NCBI GenBank assembly: GCA_934129785.1
Contig: CAKOWW010000004.1
Coordinates: 1-64,000, forward strand
Reading direction: 5' to 3'
From: an uncultured Clostridia bacterium
GTDB lineage: Bacteria > Bacillota > Clostridia > TANB77 > CAG-508
DNA: 64,000 nt
Shown here: positions 48,101 to 56,871 of the stretch, piece after piece
How positions within the stretch are numbered: the stretch's first letter is position 1
Layout: each line of letters starts with the position of its first letter
Notes under the pieces: model-generated
The model's input: only the letters and a program-made list of their open reading frames with translations
What the model was told of the DNA's origin: nothing
The model's database searches: none
Position numbers and translations under genes: made by a program

Positions 48101-48797
48101 CGAAGTTATTCCATCTATTAATTCTTCCTCTACTTCTTTTAATAGTTCTTCTCCCCATTTAGTTTTGGCAAAGTCTTCTTCTAATTTTCCTTGTAAATTA
48201 AACATTTCTATTTTTTCGTTTAACCATTTTTCTGGAAATGGACTGCTTCCTATATATGTATAGATTTTTAATATTAAATCTTTTAATGGTGTATCATCTC
48301 TATAGCTTGTATATGTGTTTATTAATTTAATAAAATTTTCATTTTCTTCTTCATATTTTTTTTCAAAAATGTCTTCTATTACTTCTTGTTTTAAGAGTTC
48401 TATTTCTGTTGTATCAGCAATTCTGAAGTTTGGAGATATGTTTTCTAGCTCATAAAAATTATTTCTTACTACTTCTAAGCAAAATGAATCTATTGTACAA
48501 ATACTTGCTTTATTAAGTAATGTTATTTGCCTTTGTAAATGCTCATTTTCTAAATCTTCATCTAACTTTTTGTATATTGCATCTAAGACTCTTTCTCTCA
48601 TTTCAGATGCTGCAGCATTTGTAAATGTTACAACTAATAGTTTGTCTATGTCTATTTTTTCATTTATTATTTTGTTTATTATTCTTTCTACTAATACTGC
48701 GGTTTTTCCACTTCCGTGCTGCGGCTGCTACTAGTATGTTTGAGCCTTTTTCATATATTGCATCTTGTTGTTCTTTTGTCCATTTTACATTACTCAT
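45188..48797 (-). CDS. addA: ATP-dependent helicase/nuclease subunit A, read through CGG in the P-loop
   Basis: The true start is the ATG at 48797 after AAGGAGAAATCAAA. Reading on meets CGG at 48714-48716 in Walker A; skipping its C gives ILVAAAAGSGKTAVLVERI. The 1202-aa product has the UvrD/RecB helicase motifs (AIDEYQDSN, MVGDVKQSIYKFRQAMPELF in outline, IMSIHKSKGLEFPVV) and a C-terminal nuclease with LVLVDYKTDYV and YEKQLELYQRAL. AddAB resects double-strand breaks for recombination. Its partner addB is not adjacent, which is unusual because the two normally sit together. Confidence 0.95.
48714..48716 (-). other. CGG +1 recoding site (addA, Walker A)
   Basis: GCA-C-GGA-AGT. Skipping the C gives AAAAGSGKT, the helicase P-loop. 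The frame-0 reading cannot make a helicase. Confidence 0.96.
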
Positions 48798-48862
48798 TTT
48801 GATTTCTCCTTTTTTATTTCTTTTGTTATTTTATCATTTTATTATTTAAAATGTCAAAAGAA

Positions 48863-48889
48863 AAGAAGGAGAAATTTCCCCCTTCTTTC
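48863..48889 (-). terminator. Terminator of the 48890 gene
   Basis: AAGAAGG and CCTTCTT arms lie just downstream of the stop, with a T-rich tract in the minus direction. Confidence 0.65.
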
Positions 48890-49462
48890 TTATTCTTTTA
48901 CATCCTTTGGTTCCTTTGGTTCCTTTAGATCCATGATGAATGCAAATTCATCGTAACCTTCGTTCCTTAATATTTTAGAATATTTTTCGTTCAGTACATC
49001 CATAACTTCTTTTGCTTTTGGACAAAATGGTCTTTCAGTTTCGAAGCCAAGATTTTCCTTGTTACCATCGAATACCGCTGACAAAGGTTCCAATACTAAA
49101 ACTAACTCACCAATCTGGTCATATGTCAATTCTTCGCATGTATTACTATCGCAAAGTAATTCAATAATATGATTAGTTAACCTAGCTCTAAACACTAGCA
49201 TGAGTTCTTTAATATCAATTCCTTCAGGCAAAAAAACTTTACCTCCTGTTACGCTATAATGAATTTCTTTCCATTCCCTATCAGATGTAATCTCTTTATC
49301 AAAATTGTCCTGAGACCCTTGCATTTTCCAATAAGGATCTTGAATTTTTTCTGGAAATAACCCTGGATCCGTTATTTTCATTGTTGCCACTTTTACGCTA
49401 CGTGACACTATTTTTTGAAATTCAGGACTTCCAATTCCGATTTTTTCTTCTGTTTGCATCAT
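48890..49462 (-). CDS. Hypothetical protein, paralogue 1 of a pair
   Basis: This 190-aa soluble protein shares its C-terminal half with the 49694 protein: LTYDQIGELVLVLE here, LSLAKIGKLCLILE there, followed by KEVMDVLNEKYSKI versus KKVLKLFQEKYFEI. The N-terminal parts differ. No known domain is recognised. The ATG at 49462 has no close Shine-Dalgarno; a GGAGAG lies about 36 nt upstream, separated from the ATG by a perfect palindrome (49474-49493). A near-consensus promoter is at 49521-49549. A small RNA-controlled or phage-derived module is possible. Confidence 0.6.
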   Translation of the reverse strand: MMQTEEKIGIGSPEFQKIVSRSVKVATMKITDPGLFPEKIQDPYWKMQGSQDNFDKEITSDREWKEIHYSVTGGKVFLPEGIDIKELMLVFRARLTNHIIELLCDSNTCEELTYDQIGELVLVLEPLSAVFDGNKENLGFETERPFCPKAKEVMDVLNEKYSKILRNEGYDEFAFIMDLKEPKEPKDVKE

Positions 49463-49473
49463 ATTCTAATGTT

Positions 49474-49493
49474 GTTGCGATAATTATCGCAAC
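49474..49493 (-). promoter_or_regulatory. Perfect 20-bp palindrome between ribosome site and start codon
   Basis: The palindrome GTTGCGATAATTATCGCAAC lies between GGAGAG and the ATG. As RNA it would form a hairpin that brings the ribosome site near the start; as DNA it could bind a repressor. In the paralogue the same place holds an imperfect GCCGCTA/TAGTGGC hairpin (50259-50279), so the structure, not the sequence, appears kept. Confidence 0.55.
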
Positions 49494-49520
49494 TCTCCTT
49501 TCTGCATTTAATGCATATAT

Positions 49521-49549
49521 ATTATACATCTAAAATTAGTTATTGTCAA
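49521..49549 (-). promoter_or_regulatory. Near-consensus sigma-A promoter, paralogue 1
   Basis: TTGACA and TATAAT are 17 bp apart on the minus strand. This is the ideal bacterial housekeeping spacing and sequence. About 75 bp around it are repeated upstream of paralogue 2. Confidence 0.8.
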
Positions 49550-49622
49550 TGATTATGTAAATCTTTTTGCTTTACGCTGTTATATATCATAAATAAAAAG
49601 TGTATTTCTATTTATTCAAAAT

Positions 49623-49682
49623 AAAAAAAGAAAAAAAGAAAAACTGTTGAACAAAATATTTTTATATACTTTGTTCAACAGT
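49623..49682 (-). terminator. Strong terminator of paralogue 2
   Basis: ACTGTTGAACAAA and TTTGTTCAACAGT form a 13-bp stem; a long T-rich tract follows in the minus direction. Confidence 0.88.
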
Positions 49683-49693
49683 CTGAGGAGAAA

Positions 49694-50290
49694 TTATTCT
49701 CCTTTTTCTTCTAGTTCTATTAACATCTCAATGAATTTTTCGTCTGAAAAATTTTTTTCCTCTTGAATTTCGAAATATTTTTCCTGAAAAAGTTTTAAAA
49801 CTTTCTTTACTTTGGGCAATTGTAACTTAATACCCATATTATCTTCAAAATAATAAAAATCTGGATTTACAATTTCAAGTATAAGGCACAGCTTTCCAAT
49901 TTTAGCAAGTGAAAGATTTTTTACTACAAAATCTTTTCCTAACATCTTGATAATTTTTTTATTCAATTCATTGGCATATTCGTGAAAAAATTGTTCTGAA
50001 CTATTTTCTAAACTGTGTCCGTCAATAATCTCCCAATCATCTTCTACCAGTTTAATTTCAACTGGATTTATAATGTTACTTAATAGCCAATGATTTATCA
50101 TAATTTTTTTATTATATTCATCATCATGAATCAATTCATTGACTGTTTTATCTACCAACCTTAGTTTTTCTGCCTTATCCTTTCTATATTGAGATCTTAA
50201 TTCTTCTATTTCCTTCATTTCATCTGTCTTTACCTTTGTTGCCATAATTTTAACTGCCACTATACTCTCTAGCGGCTCTCCTTTCTGCAT
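49694..50290 (-). CDS. Hypothetical protein, paralogue 2 of a pair
   Basis: This protein (198 aa from the ATG at 50290, or 183 aa from an internal ATG at 50245) is related to the 48890 protein in its C-terminal half (LAKIGKLCLILE, KKVLKLFQEKYFEI). The middle is rich in Glu, Lys and Asn with predicted helices. No known family is seen. The leader GGAGAG would lie inside the longer reading, so the internal ATG at 50245 may be the real start, as in paralogue 1. It has its own promoter (50304-50332) and strong terminator. Confidence 0.6.
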   Translation of the reverse strand: MQKGEPLESIVAVKIMATKVKTDEMKEIEELRSQYRKDKAEKLRLVDKTVNELIHDDEYNKKIMINHWLLSNIINPVEIKLVEDDWEIIDGHSLENSSEQFFHEYANELNKKIIKMLGKDFVVKNLSLAKIGKLCLILEIVNPDFYYFEDNMGIKLQLPKVKKVLKLFQEKYFEIQEEKNFSDEKFIEMLIELEEKGE

Positions 50291-50303
50291 CTAGTGCATA
50301 TAT

Positions 50304-50332
50304 ATTTTACATCTAAAATAAGCCGTTGTCAA
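50304..50332 (-). promoter_or_regulatory. Near-consensus sigma-A promoter, paralogue 2
   Basis: TTGACA and TAAAAT are 17 bp apart on the minus strand. The surrounding sequence copies that of the first promoter with few changes. Confidence 0.75.
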
Positions 50333-50372
50333 GTATTATGTAAATTTTTCTTTTTTATTTATGCAAATCTCT

Positions 50373-52106
50373 CTATTTTATCTTTAATTCTTCCTTAATC
50401 ATATTCCAAACTTCATCTGATTCCATATCTTTTTGCCAAGATCCAATACCAGCTAATTTATTTTCATTAACAAGTGATATTTTAGCTTTTAATGATTTAA
50501 TATCCTCAATCCAAATTTGTTTTTTATTTCCTCCGTCTGTATATTCAACATAATATTGTTTTAAATTGTCATCCCATTTTTTCTCTACCCCATTTGGAAT
50601 AATTGAGTCTAAATTTTTCATTGCCACAGTATTTTTACCAATTACTTGTCCATTTGAATTTGTTGTCCAAACTCTTGTGTAAAATGGAATTGCAAGTATT
50701 ATTTTATCCGATTTAATTTCTTCTGTTTGTAAAAATTTATTTAAACTTAATTTTACCCAGTCATATCCAGCATTTGTTCCTGGTTTTGAACTTGATATTC
50801 CATATTCATCATACGCCATAAATACTATATAATCTGCAACATCTCCAATTACATTTCTATCAAAACACAATGACCAAGTTTCTCCGCCATCTGGGGCTGT
50901 AACATCTACAGAAGTTACCATTCCAATTTCTTTTAATCGTGGTGTTAGTTCTATTATAAATCTTGAAAACATATCTTTATCCTCTTGTTTCATATTTTCA
51001 AAATCAATATTTATACCATCTAACTTATATTCAACACATTTATTAACAATACTTTCAATTAACTTTTGCCTTTTTTCATAGCTATTCATTATTTCTGATG
51101 TTATAGATAAGCTAGCACTTGCTGCCTCAGCATTTTGAACCATTGGCCATATTTTATAACCATTGTTATGTGCCCATTCTATATATGCTTTTCCACTTTG
51201 ACCTATATTTTCTTTAAGTTCTCCATCTTTGCCTAAATAAAAGAATGCTGGAGAAACTACATTAACACCATCAATTTTTGTTCCACTTCTATCGGGCGCT
51301 GTAACATATTGAGAATAATAATCCCATGTCAAATTTATTTTTCCTGATATCTGTTTTTCTTCTTCCATATTTTCGCGTACAATAAATTCATTTTCAATTT
51401 TTTTAGATTTTATATAACCTAATTTTCCATTTGCAGTTCTAATTTTTGTCCATCCTTTATCAGATGATACAACAATTACACAATCGCCTTTTTTTATTCT
51501 ATCTACTGTTTTTGCAATAAAGTTTGTTGTTGATTTTACAGATACACTAGAATTTACTATTGCTCTTTTTTGTTCTCTATCTAATGAATCCATCGTTACT
51601 ACTTTTGTGTTATCAATATTTGCTATTTCAACATTATAAACATCTGCCATTTCAGATATTGGTAAATATGTTACATTGTCTTTTTTAATTGCATGTGCAT
51701 AAATGTTTTTGTTTGATCCATTTATTTCAATTTCATTTTTTTCAAATCCTATTGTTGCAATTTTTTTCTCATATGTTGTAATAACTTTATTTATTTTTTT
51801 GTCTTCATATATGTGTTTATCAAAAAAATTCGCAATATCTGGTTCTGACAAATATATTGTTCCATTTTCAATTATTATGTTTTTTTTCAAATTTGATGTT
51901 ACATTTTTATTATTTATAACCAAATTTGTATTCTTGTTTTTATCTAAAATTATAAAATTATTTGCAATTAAAGCTATAATTCCAAGGACTATTATTATAA
52001 CTATTGTTAAAAATGTTTTTATAATGCGTTTTTTCTTTTTTGCTATTTCTTCTGCTGTAAGTCTTTTCTTCGGTTCTTTTCTTGATATTCTTTTTCCTTT
52101 TTTCAT
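50373..52106 (-). CDS. Membrane-anchored GH18 family protein with SH3 domain
   Basis: This 577-aa protein has a lysine-rich cytoplasmic tail, one membrane helix (about residues 30-50, TFLTIVIIIVLGIIALIANN in outline), a stalk domain resembling copper-amine-oxidase N-terminal units (VTYLPISEMADVY), an SH3-like domain (VIVVSSDKGWTKIRTANGK) and a GH18 catalytic domain with YKLDGINIDFENM at about residue 370 and YIVFMAYDEYG. The DxxxDFE spacing keeps the catalytic glutamate. GH18 proteins with such anchors act on the wall, for example YaaH-like spore cortex hydrolases. Confidence 0.87.
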   Translation of the reverse strand: MKKGKRISRKEPKKRLTAEEIAKKKKRIIKTFLTIVIIIVLGIIALIANNFIILDKNKNTNLVINNKNVTSNLKKNIIIENGTIYLSEPDIANFFDKHIYEDKKINKVITTYEKKIATIGFEKNEIEINGSNKNIYAHAIKKDNVTYLPISEMADVYNVEIANIDNTKVVTMDSLDREQKRAIVNSSVSVKSTTNFIAKTVDRIKKGDCVIVVSSDKGWTKIRTANGKLGYIKSKKIENEFIVRENMEEEKQISGKINLTWDYYSQYVTAPDRSGTKIDGVNVVSPAFFYLGKDGELKENIGQSGKAYIEWAHNNGYKIWPMVQNAEAASASLSITSEIMNSYEKRQKLIESIVNKCVEYKLDGINIDFENMKQEDKDMFSRFIIELTPRLKEIGMVTSVDVTAPDGGETWSLCFDRNVIGDVADYIVFMAYDEYGISSSKPGTNAGYDWVKLSLNKFLQTEEIKSDKIILAIPFYTRVWTTNSNGQVIGKNTVAMKNLDSIIPNGVEKKWDDNLKQYYVEYTDGGNKKQIWIEDIKSLKAKISLVNENKLAGIGSWQKDMESDEVWNMIKEELKIK

Positions 52107-52267
52107 TATATTTCAAAACTCCTTTGTACTTTTTTTAAACTATATCATAAAAACCTAATTTCTAAAAGTCATTTAAGAAAATTTGTGCAAAAAAAATCAA
52201 TATACAATTGTAATAGTAGCTTACAAATAATTTAGCTTTTCATTACATTATATATTGATTTTGTTTT

Positions 52268-54346
52268 TTATTTTAATATTCTAAGTGTATTTACAATTGT
52301 TATTAAAGTTGTTCCAACATCGGCAAAAACTGCTTCCCACATATCTGCAATTCCAAATAAACTAAGTAATAGTATTAAAATTTTAACTCCTATTGAAAAC
52401 ATTAAGTTTTGTTTTATAATTCTATTAGTTTGTTTAGAAATATTGATAGCTTCAACTATTTTTTCTAATTCATCTGTCATTATAACCATATCAGATGCTT
52501 CAATTGCTGAGCTTGAACCAATTCCACCCATTGATATTCCTATATCACTTCTTGCTAAAACTGGGCTATCATTTATTCCATCTCCAACATATGCAACTTT
52601 TTTACTTGTTTTGTTTGAATTTAACACTTTTTCTAGTTCACGGTATTTATCTTGTGGCAACATTTCAGATTTTACTTCATCTATTTTTACTTCATTAGCT
52701 ATAACTTCTGCTATTTCTTTTTTATCACCTGTGAACATTTTTGTTTTTATTCCATATTGTTTTAATTGTTGAATTGTTGTTTTTGCGTCTTTTTTAATTT
52801 CATCTGTAATTAAGATATTTGCCAATATCTCATTATCTATTTTTAAATACAATGTTGTTCCATATTCATTTTTTACTTGCTCTTTGTACTCTACAAAATT
52901 TGCATTTCCAATTATCACTTGTTTTTCGTCATATTTATATTGTAATCCCTTGCCAGATACTTCTTCAAATTCTTTAACTTTGCTAGTATCAGGTTTTTCA
53001 TTTACTTCTTTTAATATTGATTTTGCAATTGGATGATTTGAAAAACTCTCTCCCATTGCAAAGTAATTCATTATTTCTTCTTTACTATAATTGTTATTTA
53101 AAATATTAATTTTACTTACTTTGAAATTTCCTGTTGTTATTGTTCCTGTTTTGTCAAAAATTATTTGTGAAATATCTTTTATTCCATCTAAATAGTCGCT
53201 TCCTTTTATTAAAATTCCTTTTTTAGATGCTTTGCCTATTCCACTAAAGTAGCTAAGTGGTACTGATATTGCTATTGAACATGGACAAGATATTACTAAA
53301 AATATTAATGCTTTGTATATGCTTTCCATATATGTTGTACCTTTTACAACTAAAGGCATAAACACTGCTACTAGTAATGCTAACCCTAGCACTATTGGAG
53401 TATATATTTTAGCTGTTTTTGCAACAAATGTTTCTGTTTTTGCTTTTTTATCTGTTGCATTTTCAACTAGATTAAGTATTTGGCTAACTGTACTGTTTTC
53501 ATATGTTTTAGTTGTTTGAATTTCTAATATTCCCTGTACATTTATTCCTCCAGATAATACTTTTGAGTTTTCTTTTACTTTTATTAATTTGCTTTCTCCT
53601 GTTAATGCCGAATTATCTATTTCTGCTTCACCACTTTTTACAATTCCATCTAATGGTATTTTTTCTCCGGTTTTAACTAAAATTGTGCTTCCGATTTCTA
53701 CTTCTTCAGGAGAAACTTTTTTCGTTTCTTCTCCTAGCTTTAAATTAGCATATTCTGGTTTTATATTCATAAGCTCTGATATTGATTTACGAGTTTTTCC
53801 TATAGCTTTTGCTTCTAAGATTTTTCCAATCTCATATAAAGCAATAACCATTACCCCTTCCATCATTTTTCCTACTAAACAAGCACCTATTACTGAAATT
53901 GTTATTAATGTATTTTCATCTAATACTTTATTTTTAAATACTTGTTTCCAGCCTTTTACTGCAGTTTTATATAACAATATAGTTACTGATACAATTGTAA
54001 ATATTGTCATTGCTAATTTGCCTAAATTTAAATACATTCCTAAGAAATATATAGCTACTCCAATTATTAATCTATATATATCACTATTATTTCTCGAATT
54101 TTCTTCATGCTCATCTTTAATTTCATTCTCATATACTAATACATCTGGTTCTAAAGATTGAACTATTTTTGTTATTTCCTCTTTTGGCTCTTTTTTTTCT
54201 GTTTTAAATGATAATTTTGATGTTGAAAAGTTTACTGTTACATCATTATATCCTTCTGTTTGAGCAATTTTATCCTCTATTTTTTTTGCACAATTTGCGC
54301 AGTCTAATCCTTCTAATGTATACCTATAATTCCTCAATATGTTCAC
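52268..54346 (-). CDS. zntA: Heavy-metal P1B-type ATPase (zinc/cadmium/lead type)
   Basis: This 692-aa pump has an N-terminal metal-binding domain (LEGLDCANCAKKIEDKI), membrane helices, the actuator TGES loop (SALTGESKLIKV), SCPCSIAISVPLSYF (CPC metal site), DKTGTITTG (phosphorylated Asp), a HP locus (SNHPIAKSIL) and GDGINDSPVLA. The CPC and DCANC motifs fit Zn2+/Cd2+/Pb2+ export. The GTG start overlaps the end of arsR by 23 bp and has AAAGAAAGGTC upstream, so the two are coupled: the regulator senses the metal the pump removes. Confidence 0.9.
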   Translation of the reverse strand: MNILRNYRYTLEGLDCANCAKKIEDKIAQTEGYNDVTVNFSTSKLSFKTEKKEPKEEITKIVQSLEPDVLVYENEIKDEHEENSRNNSDIYRLIIGVAIYFLGMYLNLGKLAMTIFTIVSVTILLYKTAVKGWKQVFKNKVLDENTLITISVIGACLVGKMMEGVMVIALYEIGKILEAKAIGKTRKSISELMNIKPEYANLKLGEETKKVSPEEVEIGSTILVKTGEKIPLDGIVKSGEAEIDNSALTGESKLIKVKENSKVLSGGINVQGILEIQTTKTYENSTVSQILNLVENATDKKAKTETFVAKTAKIYTPIVLGLALLVAVFMPLVVKGTTYMESIYKALIFLVISCPCSIAISVPLSYFSGIGKASKKGILIKGSDYLDGIKDISQIIFDKTGTITTGNFKVSKINILNNNYSKEEIMNYFAMGESFSNHPIAKSILKEVNEKPDTSKVKEFEEVSGKGLQYKYDEKQVIIGNANFVEYKEQVKNEYGTTLYLKIDNEILANILITDEIKKDAKTTIQQLKQYGIKTKMFTGDKKEIAEVIANEVKIDEVKSEMLPQDKYRELEKVLNSNKTSKKVAYVGDGINDSPVLARSDIGISMGGIGSSSAIEASDMVIMTDELEKIVEAINISKQTNRIIKQNLMFSIGVKILILLLSLFGIADMWEAVFADVGTTLITIVNTLRILK

Positions 54347-54677
54347 GACCTTTCTTTACTATTTGTGATATGTGTTCATCATCTAAACTATAATAAACTA
54401 CTTTTCCGTCTTTTCTAAATTTCACTAATTTTGATTGCTTTAAAATTCTTAGTTGATGTGATATTGCTGATTGTGTTGTTTTCACTATATTTGCCATGTC
54501 ACATACACATAGTTCATTTTCCATTAATGCAAAAATTATTTTCATTCTTGTTGAGTCTGCAAAAACTTTAAATAATTCTGCCAAGTCATATATTAAGCCA
54601 TCTTCTGGCATTTTTTGTTTTACCTTTTTTACTGTTTCTTTATGGATTACAGTATTTTCACACATTCCTTCTTCCAT
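54324..54677 (-). CDS. ArsR-family metal-sensing repressor (CadC/SmtB type)
   Basis: This 117-aa winged-helix protein has the family's DSTRMKIIFALMENELCVCDMA and TTQSAISHQLRILKQSKLV in outline. The Cys pair in ELCVCD matches the alpha-3 metal site of CadC-like sensors, and a further Cys lies near the N-terminus (EEGMCENTV). Metal binding releases the repressor from its operator. The ATG at 54677 follows AAAAGGAGAAAATT. It overlaps the metal ATPase gene. Confidence 0.9.
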   Translation of the reverse strand: MEEGMCENTVIHKETVKKVKQKMPEDGLIYDLAELFKVFADSTRMKIIFALMENELCVCDMANIVKTTQSAISHQLRILKQSKLVKFRKDGKVVYYSLDDEHISQIVKKGREHIEEL

Positions 54678-54695
54678 AATTTTCTCCTTTTCTTT

Positions 54696-54715
54696 ATATG
54701 AATAATTGTTCATAT
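54696..54715 (-). promoter_or_regulatory. Candidate ArsR/CadC-type operator
   Basis: The near-perfect palindrome ATATGAATAATTGTTCATAT starts 19 bp upstream of the arsR ATG. ArsR-family operators typically have TGAA...TTCA half sites like these. Confidence 0.75.
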
Positions 54716-54830
54716 GTTTATACTATGCTTATTTTTTTATTTTGTCAATACTTTTTTTATTTATTTTTTTAATCTATGTAATTAGCTATATTTCCAAGTT
54801 TTCAGGATTAATCCAATTTGCTTTTCAAAT

Positions 54831-54859
54831 TTGCAATATAACATTATTGGTTGTATAAT
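54831..54859 (+). promoter_or_regulatory. Promoter of tsaC, possibly leaderless
   Basis: TTGCAA (54831-54836) and TATAAT (54854-54859) are 17 bp apart. The ATG begins 8 nt after the -10 box, about where transcription should start, and no Shine-Dalgarno lies between. Confidence 0.6.
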
Positions 54860-54866
54860 AATAGCT

Positions 54867-55874
54867 ATGGAAACTTATATAAATTTAAAAGAAAAAATAA
54901 ATGAAGAAAAATTAAAAATTATTGGGAAAGAAATAAAAAATGGAAAACTTGTAATATTCCCAACAGAAACTGTATATGGAATAGGTACAAATGGATTAAG
55001 TTCAGAAGCTGTAAAAAAGGTTTATATGGCTAAAGGAAGAGATTTTAAAAATCCTATAAATTTGCTTGTAGGCAATATCGAAATAGTTAATAAAATAGCT
55101 AAAGATATTTCACCACTTGAATATAAACTTATGCAAGCTTTTTTTCCTGGGCCATTCACACTTATTCTTAAGAAAAAAGATATTGTACCAAATATAGTAA
55201 CTGGAAATTCAGATACTGTTGGAGTTCGTATGCCTGACAACATCATTGCTCAGAAATTACTTAAATATGCTGATGTACCTATTGCTGCACCAAGTGCAAA
55301 CATTTCCGGTAAGTTAAGTGGAACTAAATCAGAAGATATTTTTGAGGATTTTAAAAATAATGTAGACTATATTATTGATGGTGGTCAAAGTGATTTAGGT
55401 ATGGAATCTACTATTGTAAAAGTAATTGATGGGATTCCTCATATCTTAAGACCTGGATATATTACTCCAGAGCAAATAAAAGCAATTGCGGGAAATGTAA
55501 TTATAGAAAGTCAAAACTTGCCTAGTAATAACCTAAAACATTATCAAATAAATTCAAAAGCTATATTAGTATATGGAAAATCTGAAACAAAAGTAGTTTC
55601 TAAAATAAAGGAAATTGCACAAAATTATACATTTCCAGTAATTATAACTTATAGTGAAAATATTTCAAATTATACAAATTTAAATACTATTGAACTTGGC
55701 TCTAAACATAATTTAGAGGAAATATCTAAAAATATGTTTATTAAATTAAGACAAGCAGAACTTTTGAATCCTGATATTATCATAATTGAAGGTATTAAAA
55801 AAGAAGGTATTGGTCTTGCCATAATGAATAGATTTATAAATGTTTGTAATAATAATTTTATAATTGTAAACTAA
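54867..55874 (+). CDS. tsaC: L-threonylcarbamoyladenylate synthase (TsaC/Sua5)
   Basis: This 335-aa protein has a YrdC domain (residues 1-200) with IFPTETVYGIGTN, KGRDFKNPINLLVG and GPFTLILKK, and a C-terminal Sua5 domain. It forms the intermediate for the t6A modification of adenine 37 in ANN-decoding tRNAs. The start at 54867 is chosen by the first methionine that leads into the domain. There is no ribosome site, and the -10 box is only 8 nt away, so the message may be leaderless. A bidirectional terminator follows. Confidence 0.92.
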   Translation: METYINLKEKINEEKLKIIGKEIKNGKLVIFPTETVYGIGTNGLSSEAVKKVYMAKGRDFKNPINLLVGNIEIVNKIAKDISPLEYKLMQAFFPGPFTLILKKKDIVPNIVTGNSDTVGVRMPDNIIAQKLLKYADVPIAAPSANISGKLSGTKSEDIFEDFKNNVDYIIDGGQSDLGMESTIVKVIDGIPHILRPGYITPEQIKAIAGNVIIESQNLPSNNLKHYQINSKAILVYGKSETKVVSKIKEIAQNYTFPVIITYSENISNYTNLNTIELGSKHNLEEISKNMFIKLRQAELLNPDIIIIEGIKKEGIGLAIMNRFINVCNNNFIIVN

Positions 55875-55900
55875 AAAAGCCTGGATAGCCAGACTTTTTT
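55873..55900. terminator. Bidirectional terminator
   Basis: AAAAAAGCCTGG and CCAGACTTTTTT form a stem between tsaC and yihY. Confidence 0.85.
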
Positions 55901-55901
55901 C

Positions 55902-56736
55902 TTATTTATATTTTTTATTTTCATTTATTAGTTTGTTAAATTCTGCACCAAGGAAAACTGTGTAGAAACATGCATATGTCCACATCATAATTAACATTAA
56001 AGTTGTTAAACTTCCATATGTTAAAGAAAATCCTTTAAAAATATACAAATATTTTGAAAATACATATGATATAACATTAAGTGATATTGCACCAAAAATT
56101 GCTCCATATATTTGACTTTTAAAGGTTGCTTTTCTTCTTGGCATATATTTGTATAACAACAAAAATATTATAAATGTTGCAAATACAAAACCTACATCTG
56201 TTAAAATTCTAGATAGTAAATTGTAATTTTCAATTTCTCCAAGATTATTTTGCAATATTTCTCTTAAACTATTTCCAAATACTAAGAGAACTAGCCCTGC
56301 TACAATTAAAAAAATAAATAGTATGGTTTCAAAAAATGTTCTAACTCGTAAAAATAAATCTGAATACTTTTTGTCATAATCAGTTTTATATACTGTTCTT
56401 AAGCCCTTATTTAATGCAAATAGTCCTTTTCCAGCAGACCATATTACAAATATTATTGATATTGATACTGTTCCTATTGATTTTGAATAAACTTCTTGTA
56501 TAATTCCTAATACCATTTCACTCATACTTTCTGGAACAATTTTTGAAATTATGTCAAATAAGTTTTGTGGTGCTAGACCAGTGTACTGTATTAGTGTTAT
56601 CAGCAATATTGTAAATGGTATAAATGATAAAATTGTATAATATGAACACTGGGCTGAGGATTCGCTTACATGATCTTCTTTCATATTTTTAAATAATTTC
56701 TCTAATATCTCATATCCGCTTCTTTAAATATGTCAT
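55902..56736 (-). CDS. yihY: YihY/RBN-family membrane protein, read through CGG
   Basis: The correct start is the ATG at 56736 after GAAGGAGTAGAAAA. Reading on meets CGG at 56716-56718; skipping the C gives MTYLKKGYEILEKLFKNMKEDHVSES, in outline, and then the YihY domain with SSAQCSYYTILSFIPFTILL. The 277-aa protein has six membrane helices. The family was once thought to be RNase BN, but its function is open. Without the shift the gene would need an internal ATG with no ribosome site. Confidence 0.88.
56716..56718 (-). other. CGG +1 recoding site (yihY)
   Basis: AAG-C-GGA-TAT, seven codons after the start. Skipping the C joins the well-placed Shine-Dalgarno and ATG to the main frame. Confidence 0.9.
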
Positions 56737-56871
56737 TTTTCTACTCCTTCTAATGAATTTATTTTAACTTGTTTTTCTATTATTTTAATGAGCTGTTCTC
56801 TAATATAGCTTACCAAATATTTTATTGTTACAGTTAATATATCTTTTTATTTAATATTATTTTTGATTTTT

